Source: Schleiferiaceae bacterium
GTDB lineage: Bacteria > Bacteroidota > Bacteroidia > Flavobacteriales > Schleiferiaceae
NCBI GenBank assembly: GCA_022424815.1
Contig: JAKMGS010000057.1
Coordinates: 1-11,184 of the forward strand
DNA: 11,184 nt
Direction: 5' to 3'
How positions within the stretch are numbered: position 1 is the first letter of the stretch; each line of letters begins with the position of its first letter. Position numbers and translations under genes: made by a program. Below the pieces are notes generated by a model. It saw only the letters and a list, made by a program, of their open reading frames with translations. It was not told the origin of the DNA and did not search any database. Positions 6,600 to 11,184 of the stretch are shown here, piece by piece.

Positions 6600-7185
6600 A
6601 AGGGAAGGCAAACCTATTCATATAAGCACCAACGGATTTTTCAGAGCTACTCAAAGCAACACGCTGTTTTGGAGGGATACTGTCGCTGATGCGCTGCGTG
6701 AATGAAATTGCGCCTACTTTCAAGAGTTGATCTGCCTCGTCTAATACCAGGGTTTGTACCGAAGCACTGTTGAAGCCTTCAATGTTTAATAATTCATTCA
6801 GGCGTTTGGGTGTAGCAATGACTACATCTGCGCCGAAATAAATATCTTCTTTCTGTTGCTGGATTTTCGGGCCTTCGTAGGCCGTCCAAATTCTCAAGTC
6901 AGTATGTCCACCTAGGTTTTCGAAGAGTTCAAAATAAGCATCGGCAATCTCAGCGGTGGGCACTAGAATAAGGGCTCGAGCAACATCTTCGTAACTCTCT
7001 TTTAAGCTGTGAATGATCGTTGCCGCCACCGAGATGCGAAGTTCTTCGGCATTTTCGTGCAGGTGCCAGAAGTTTTGTCCGCTCTTGAGGCTGCTGACCA
7101 AAGTGCGCTGCGCCTTACTGAAGGGCAGAAGCGCTGCGGCTTCTAACGCTTCCAATACTTCTTGTTGTAGTTTGAGTTTGGCCAT
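6574..7185 (-). CDS. Degenerate DEAD-box helicase-like protein, RecA1 domain only
   Basis: A 203-residue protein that resembles only the first RecA-like half of a DEAD-box RNA helicase. A Q-motif-like N-terminus (PFSKAQRTLVSSLKSG, about 21-36), motif Ia (PTAEIA, 76-81), motif Ib (TPKRL, 125-129) and an intact DEAD at 149-152 (VLDEADQLL) are visible. The Walker A loop GxGKT expected about residues 38-52 is absent, replaced by NFWHLHENAEELR, and motif III SAT is SSS at 179-181. The entire RecA2 half with motifs IV-VI is missing; the stop follows directly. A normal helicase would be over 350 residues. It may therefore not hydrolyse ATP; it could be an RNA- or protein-binding remnant or a maintained stand-alone family. 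The intact reading frame argues against a recent pseudogene. It converges on plsC with a 26-base overlap. Confidence 0.72.
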   Translation of the reverse strand: MAKLKLQQEVLEALEAAALLPFSKAQRTLVSSLKSGQNFWHLHENAEELRISVAATIIHSLKESYEDVARALILVPTAEIADAYFELFENLGGHTDLRIWTAYEGPKIQQQKEDIYFGADVVIATPKRLNELLNIEGFNSASVQTLVLDEADQLLKVGAISFTQRISDSIPPKQRVALSSSEKSVGAYMNRFAFPFMKGKISE

Positions 7186-7201
7186 TTGCTCAAGTTTTAT
7201 G

Positions 7202-7209
7202 CAAAACTA
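7202..7209 (-). promoter_or_regulatory. Candidate -7 promoter element for the helicase-like gene
   Basis: Read on the minus strand this is TAGTTTTG, an exact TAnnTTTG match, ending 16 bases before the ATG at 7185. No TTG lies at the expected distance further upstream on that strand, so confidence is limited. Confidence 0.35.
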
Positions 7210-7277
7210 AGGGCTACTTAACAAATGCGAGGATAATCAGTAGGCGGATTGTAAATTGATGCTTCAAATTTTTGAAC

Positions 7278-9113
7278 ATGAAAAAGATTTTCGTCGCACT
7301 CACACTCATTATCGCTCTACCTGCAGTAGGTCAGAAATTAACCAAGATTGAACCGGCCTCTTGGTGGCGTGGCATGGAACTCGATACCGTAGAATTTATG
7401 GTCTATGGTAAAGATATTTCCGAGCTGACTGCCGTAGGAAAGGAATTAATGGTCATTGGTTCCAAGGCATTGGAAAGCCCAAACTATTTGTTTGTGGAGG
7501 TCGTCATTGCAGATGATAGCCGCATTGGAACCCACAAGTTGCTTTTTAAAGACCAAAAGGGCCGTCAGAAAGGAATCTTGGCCATTGAGGTGTTGGAGCG
7601 CGAGGAAGGATCTGCTAAACGCAAAGGCTTTACCTCGGCGGATTTCATTTACCTGATTACCCCAGATCGTTTCAGAAATGGCGATCCTTCAAATGACCAA
7701 GTAAAAGGTATGTTGGAAGGGCCGAATCGCGAATTTATCGGTGGAAGACACGGAGGTGATTTGGCGGGGATCATTGAGAGCTTGGAATATTTCGAGAAGA
7801 TGGGAATTTCTAGCTTGTGGTTGAATCCTGTACTTGAGAATAACATGGAGACCTACAGCTATCATGGGTATGCCATGACGGATTTGTACAATGTGGATCC
7901 ACGCTATGGGACGAATGAGCAATACAAGGAATTGGCTGATAAGGCTAAGGAAAAAGGTATTGGAATTATTATGGACCAAGTAGCGAATCACATCGGAAGC
8001 TTGCATCCGTGGATGAGTGATTTACCTAGCGAGGATTGGGTGAATCAATGGCCGGAGTTCACGCAGACGAACCACATGAAAGTCAGCAGGTTCGATCCAC
8101 ACGGAGCCGAGGTGGACCGCAAGCAATTCACAGATGGATGGTTCGTGGAGACGATGCCGGATTTGAATCAGCGCAATGAGAAATTGGCCCGATACCTTAT
8201 TCAAAATTCTATCTGGTGGGTGGAATATTTAGGACTGCACGGCATTCGAATGGATACCTGGCCTTATCCGGACAAGCAATTCTTAGCGGATTGGACCAAG
8301 GCCATACTCGACGAATACCCGAACTTCAACATTGTTGGGGAGGAATGGGTCAGCGATCCATCGTTGATCAGCTATTGGCAGGCGGGAACGGCCAAGATGG
8401 ACGATTACACCACCTATTTGCCGAGCATCATGGACTTCCCATTGCAAAGTGCCGTGGTTGATGGATTGATGGGTGAGGCGAGTTGGCGCAGCAGTATGAC
8501 CAAGATTTACGAAAGCTTGGCCAATGATTATATGTACGGGGACCTTAATAATATCATGATCTTCCCGGATAACCACGATATGAGCCGTATTTACACTCGT
8601 CTTGATGAGGATTTCGACAAGTGGAAAATGGCGATGACCCTGTTCTTTACCACTCGCGGTACTCTGCAGTTTTACTATGGTACAGAAATCTTGATGAACA
8701 ATCCAGGTACGGAAGATCACGGAGTGATTCGGTCCGATTTTCCTGGCGGTTGGGAAGGAGATGCTGTGAACGCATTTACCGGTGAAGGACTGACTGACCA
8801 GCAGAAGGAAGCGCAGCAGTTTATCGCAGATTTGGCGCAGTTACGCCGTCAATCGTGTGCCTTGAACATGGGTGAAATGCTGCATTATATCCCACTTGGT
8901 GAAGTCTATGTATACTTTAAGTCGTTTGGGGATGAGCACAAGATGATTGTGTTGAACCGAAATGATGAGGAAGTGGAGCTTGGTTTGGAGCGATTCCAAC
9001 AAGGTCTTGAAGGCTTTACCCGTATGAATAATGTGTGGACAGGTGAGGTGGAGGAAATTGGCACCACTTTGACCCTAGCGCCGATGGGATCGTACATTTT
9101 TGACCTCAACTAA
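7278..9113 (+). CDS. Secreted GH13 alpha-glucan hydrolase, cyclomaltodextrinase/neopullulanase-like (SusA type)
   Basis: A 611-residue glycoside hydrolase family 13 enzyme that should cleave alpha-1,4 links of maltodextrins, cyclodextrins or pullulan. A signal peptide (MKKIFVALTLIIALPAVG) without a lipobox indicates a soluble periplasmic enzyme. Residues about 21-108 match the beta-sandwich N-terminal domain of cyclomaltodextrinases (EPASWWRGMELDTVEFMVYG). The catalytic barrel follows, with region I DQVANH (233-238), nucleophile D326 in GIRMDTW, acid/base E355 in VGEEW, and the third acid D434 in FPDNHD. From about 525 a C-terminal all-beta domain ends in APMGSYIF. All catalytic residues are present and length fits SusA-like enzymes. 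ATG at 7278 is used; an in-frame TTG at 7272 adds only two residues. It is two bases upstream of the esterase gene, so they form an operon. No SusC/SusD genes are in view. Exact substrate is inference. Confidence 0.92.
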   Translation: MKKIFVALTLIIALPAVGQKLTKIEPASWWRGMELDTVEFMVYGKDISELTAVGKELMVIGSKALESPNYLFVEVVIADDSRIGTHKLLFKDQKGRQKGILAIEVLEREEGSAKRKGFTSADFIYLITPDRFRNGDPSNDQVKGMLEGPNREFIGGRHGGDLAGIIESLEYFEKMGISSLWLNPVLENNMETYSYHGYAMTDLYNVDPRYGTNEQYKELADKAKEKGIGIIMDQVANHIGSLHPWMSDLPSEDWVNQWPEFTQTNHMKVSRFDPHGAEVDRKQFTDGWFVETMPDLNQRNEKLARYLIQNSIWWVEYLGLHGIRMDTWPYPDKQFLADWTKAILDEYPNFNIVGEEWVSDPSLISYWQAGTAKMDDYTTYLPSIMDFPLQSAVVDGLMGEASWRSSMTKIYESLANDYMYGDLNNIMIFPDNHDMSRIYTRLDEDFDKWKMAMTLFFTTRGTLQFYYGTEILMNNPGTEDHGVIRSDFPGGWEGDAVNAFTGEGLTDQQKEAQQFIADLAQLRRQSCALNMGEMLHYIPLGEVYVYFKSFGDEHKMIVLNRNDEEVELGLERFQQGLEGFTRMNNVWTGEVEEIGTTLTLAPMGSYIFDLN

Positions 9114-9115
9114 AC

Positions 9116-10084
9116 ATGCGAGTACTGCTCTTAAGTCTTGGGATTGCGCTTACAGTTGCAAGTTGTTCGAACCAAGAGGTGGCGCCCGCCGCTGCTCCTG
9201 TGGCTTGGGACACTGTTTCTGGGGTTAGCAAGGGGACGTTATTGCGTTTAGATTCAGCGCATGCCACGCCTTGGTTGAGTGCGCGGCCATTAGATATTTG
9301 GCTCCCCAGTACGTATAATGGTAAGCGTAAGCATGCTGTGTTGTACATGTATGATGCACAGATGCTGTTTGATTCCAAGGTCACTTGGAACCACCAGGAA
9401 TGGCGGGTGGATGAGATCTTGGACAGCCTCATCACCAGCAAAGCTATACTGCCTACGATTGTCGTAGGGCTCCACAACGGTGGCATGATGCGCAACTTTG
9501 AATATTTTCCTCAAAAGCCGTTCAATGCTCTGAAGAGTGCCTTTTCAGATTCTACCATGGCGGATATTGCCCTGCGCTATGGATCAGATTCGACCTTTCC
9601 AGTGCGAAGCGATTTGTATTTGCAGTATATGGTGGAAGGGGTGAAGCCGCTGGTAGATTCCTCGTTTGCGGTGTATACGGATAAAGGCGCCACGGCGGTG
9701 GCAGGGAGTTCAATGGGAGGCTTGATGAGCATGTATGCCATCGGTGAATACCCGGATGTGTTTGGTACTGCGCTTTGTATGAGCACACATTGGCCAGGGG
9801 GTTTCAGTCCAAATGAAGAGATACCAAATGCATTCCAGGCATATGTAGCGGAATACATCCGTCCGGAGCGCGTCGGCAAAATTTACTTTGATTATGGAAC
9901 GGAGACCTTGGACGGTATGTACGAGCCGTTTCAGAACGCTGTGAACGAAGTGTTGTTGGACAATGGGTTTGTCTCAGAAGAGAATTGGACCACACAGAAG
10001 TTTCCGGGTGCGGCGCACGATGAGAAGAGTTGGGCCAAGCGATTGCATGTTCCCCTCACATTCGCGTTCGCAAAGCAGCGGTAG
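9116..10084 (+). CDS. Lipoprotein alpha/beta hydrolase, esterase D family
   Basis: A 322-residue lipoprotein: signal peptide MRVLLLSLGIALTVASC with lipobox V-A-S-C (Cys17), followed by an Ala/Pro-rich linker (about 20-30). The catalytic domain belongs to the esterase D / enterochelin-esterase-like alpha/beta hydrolases: strand LDIWLPSTYNG near 59-69, VLYMYDAQ at 75-82, the nucleophile elbow GSSMGG with Ser199, an acid-bearing strand YFDYGTETLD near 257-266, and the likely catalytic histidine H301 in GAAHDEKSW. It starts two bases after the GH13 stop codon, so co-translation is likely and a role in carbohydrate use, for example removing acyl groups from a glucan, is inferred. Family members also act on siderophores and feruloyl or other esters, so the substrate is open. 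A strong terminator follows 23 bases after the stop. Confidence 0.85.
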   Translation: MRVLLLSLGIALTVASCSNQEVAPAAAPVAWDTVSGVSKGTLLRLDSAHATPWLSARPLDIWLPSTYNGKRKHAVLYMYDAQMLFDSKVTWNHQEWRVDEILDSLITSKAILPTIVVGLHNGGMMRNFEYFPQKPFNALKSAFSDSTMADIALRYGSDSTFPVRSDLYLQYMVEGVKPLVDSSFAVYTDKGATAVAGSSMGGLMSMYAIGEYPDVFGTALCMSTHWPGGFSPNEEIPNAFQAYVAEYIRPERVGKIYFDYGTETLDGMYEPFQNAVNEVLLDNGFVSEENWTTQKFPGAAHDEKSWAKRLHVPLTFAFAKQR

Positions 10085-10106
10085 GCAAAATTTTTAGACC
10101 CCAAAA

Positions 10107-10143
10107 AAACACCCCCCGGGCGCGGAGCGCCCGGGGGGTGTTT
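10107..10143. terminator. Bidirectional rho-independent terminator between convergent genes
   Basis: Perfect 17-base arms AAACACCCCCCGGGCGC and GCGCCCGGGGGGTGTTT enclose a 3-base loop GGA (10124-10126). Seven A residues at 10103-10109 become a T-run for transcripts of the minus strand, and TTTGTATT follows on the plus strand. It lies between the esterase stop (10084) and the isocitrate dehydrogenase stop (10167), so it can serve both. Confidence 0.92.
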
Positions 10144-10166
10144 GTATTCAAATTTTCGCCAGCGAA

Positions 10167-11184
10167 TTAGAAAGAATCAATGGCGTTGTTTAGCGAAGCG
10201 GAAGGACGCATGATGGCGGTTGCCTTGGCGTCGTTCATAAAGTAATACCCGCCGATATCTGCCGGTTTACCTTGCACAGCGATCAGCTCTTCAACGATGG
10301 TATTTTCGTTGCTACTTAACGCCTCTGCCAGTGGCGCAAAAGTTGCCTTAAGGTCAGCATCATCATCTTGTTGGGCCAATTCCTGCGCCCAGTACATGGC
10401 TAAATAGAAATGCGAGCCGCGGTTATCGATACCGCCTAAGCGACGGGTAGGGCTTTTATCATTATCTAAGAACTTTGAGGTTGCATCGTCCAAAGTGCGT
10501 GATAGTACTGCGGCTTTGGTGTTGCCGTCTTTTTCTGCGAAATGCTCTAAGCTTACACCAAGTGCTAGGAATTCACCTAAGCTGTCCCAGCGCAAGTAGT
10601 TTTCACCCGTGAGCTGTTCTACGTGCTTTGGTGCAGAACCACCGGCTCCAGTTTCAAACAATCCACCGCCGTTCATCAACGGAACGATAGATAACATCTT
10701 GGCCGAAGTACCTACCTCAAGGATAGGGAAAAGGTCGGTCAAGTAATCGCGCAATACGTTACCGGTAACAGAGATGGTATCTAATCCTTGTACAATGCGC
10801 TCTAGGCTAAAGGTGGTTGCCTGAATTGGCGCCATAATAAAGATGTCCAATCCTTCGGCATCGTGCTCAGGCAAATACGCCTCAACTTTCTCGATCAACT
10901 CGCGATCGTGGGCTCTATTTTCGTCAAGCCAGAACACCGCTGGAGTTTCAGTGGCGCGCGCACGACGAACGGCTAGCCCCACCCAATCCTTGATAGGAGC
11001 GTCTTTCACTTGGCACATGCGGAAAATATCACCGGCTTCTGCAGATTGAGTCAACACCGCTTGTCCATCGATCATCACATCCACACGGCCATCAGCATCC
11101 AGCTGGAAGGTCTTGTCGTGTGAGCCATATTCCTCTGCCTTCTGTGCCATCAAGCCGACGTTGCTCACGCTACCCATGGTCGTT
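10167..11184 (-). CDS. icd: Monomeric NADP-dependent isocitrate dehydrogenase, C-terminal part (5' end outside window)
   Basis: The open frame runs to the right window edge, giving 338 C-terminal residues; the whole family member is about 740 residues, so more than half is missing. It oxidatively decarboxylates isocitrate to 2-oxoglutarate with NADP in the citric acid cycle. The segment MGSVSNVGLMAQKAEEYGSH is characteristic of the monomeric class, not the dimeric Icd. Residues reported in the Azotobacter vinelandii enzyme (from memory) fall with exact spacing: R547/D548/D552 in LRDYLTD for metal and isocitrate, then S585, H589, R600 and D602 in GGSAPKH...YLRWD, and R649 in SPTRRLGG for NADP. 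The Met at 11177 is internal, since the frame continues with Thr-Thr to the edge. The gene converges on the esterase gene across the terminator. Confidence 0.95.
   Translation of the reverse strand, partial: TTMGSVSNVGLMAQKAEEYGSHDKTFQLDADGRVDVMIDGQAVLTQSAEAGDIFRMCQVKDAPIKDWVGLAVRRARATETPAVFWLDENRAHDRELIEKVEAYLPEHDAEGLDIFIMAPIQATTFSLERIVQGLDTISVTGNVLRDYLTDLFPILEVGTSAKMLSIVPLMNGGGLFETGAGGSAPKHVEQLTGENYLRWDSLGEFLALGVSLEHFAEKDGNTKAAVLSRTLDDATSKFLDNDKSPTRRLGGIDNRGSHFYLAMYWAQELAQQDDDADLKATFAPLAEALSSNENTIVEELIAVQGKPADIGGYYFMNDAKATAIMRPSASLNNAIDSF

Noticed and set aside
7267..7274. AATTTTTG as a -7 element for the GH13 gene
   Set aside because: It misses the first T of TAnnTTTG, lies three bases from the ATG, and the nearest upstream TTG is only 15 bases away.
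8283..8720. Minus-strand 145-codon frame inside the GH13 gene
   Set aside because: It is the complement of the catalytic region holding E355 and D434; the histidine/isoleucine-rich translation looks like an antisense shadow.
9106..9495. Minus-strand 129-codon frame inside the esterase gene
   Set aside because: Antisense to the lipoprotein signal peptide and N-terminal domain; no recognisable features.

Overview
The window looks like a chromosomal segment of a Bacteroidota bacterium, probably a Flavobacteriales relative, often marine. The evidence is a DUF5686 outer-membrane protein (a Bacteroidota family), a SusA-like periplasmic GH13 enzyme, lipoproteins with short lipoboxes, AT-rich start regions without clear Shine-Dalgarno sequences, and several matches to the Bacteroidota -7 promoter element TAnnTTTG. 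The genus assignment is inference. I see no rRNA, tRNA, CRISPR array, insertion sequence or phage gene. No gene-free stretch exceeds about 125 bases.

Layout: (1) 1-372, minus: N-terminal part of a membrane-anchored TPR-like protein, cut by the window edge. (2) 409-1092, plus: TrmH/SpoU tRNA 2'-O-methyltransferase, divergent from (1). (3) 1089-2112, minus: a two-gene unit, a small lipoprotein followed by an AlbA_2/Schlafen-type ATP-binding protein; the latter's stop codon overlaps the trmH stop. (4) 2236-6599, plus: an AT-richer block with two overlapping 200-residue Crp/Fnr-like regulators, a DUF5686 outer-membrane barrel and a PlsC-type acyltransferase. (5) 6574-7185, minus: a degenerate half of a DEAD-box helicase, converging on plsC with a 26-base overlap. 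(6) 7278-10084, plus: a secreted GH13 cyclomaltodextrinase/neopullulanase-like enzyme and, two bases later, a lipoprotein esterase of the esterase D family. (7) 10107-10143: a 17-bp-stem bidirectional terminator. (8) 10167-11184, minus: C-terminal part of monomeric NADP-isocitrate dehydrogenase.

The most interesting region is 2113-5802. Two divergent Crp-like paralogs of equal length are translationally overlapped, which suggests a co-produced, possibly heterodimeric regulator. A perfect 8-bp-arm palindrome lies just upstream of them, and a second Crp-geometry palindrome (6-bp arms, 6-base spacer) lies upstream of the DUF5686 gene. A TCTCA-N(4-6)-TGA element recurs in front of all three leading genes of the block. 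This is consistent with an autoregulated envelope module (regulators, outer-membrane protein, phospholipid acyltransferase), but that link is inference. The amylase-esterase pair probably degrades alpha-glucans in the periplasm or at the membrane, without visible SusC/SusD partners in this window.
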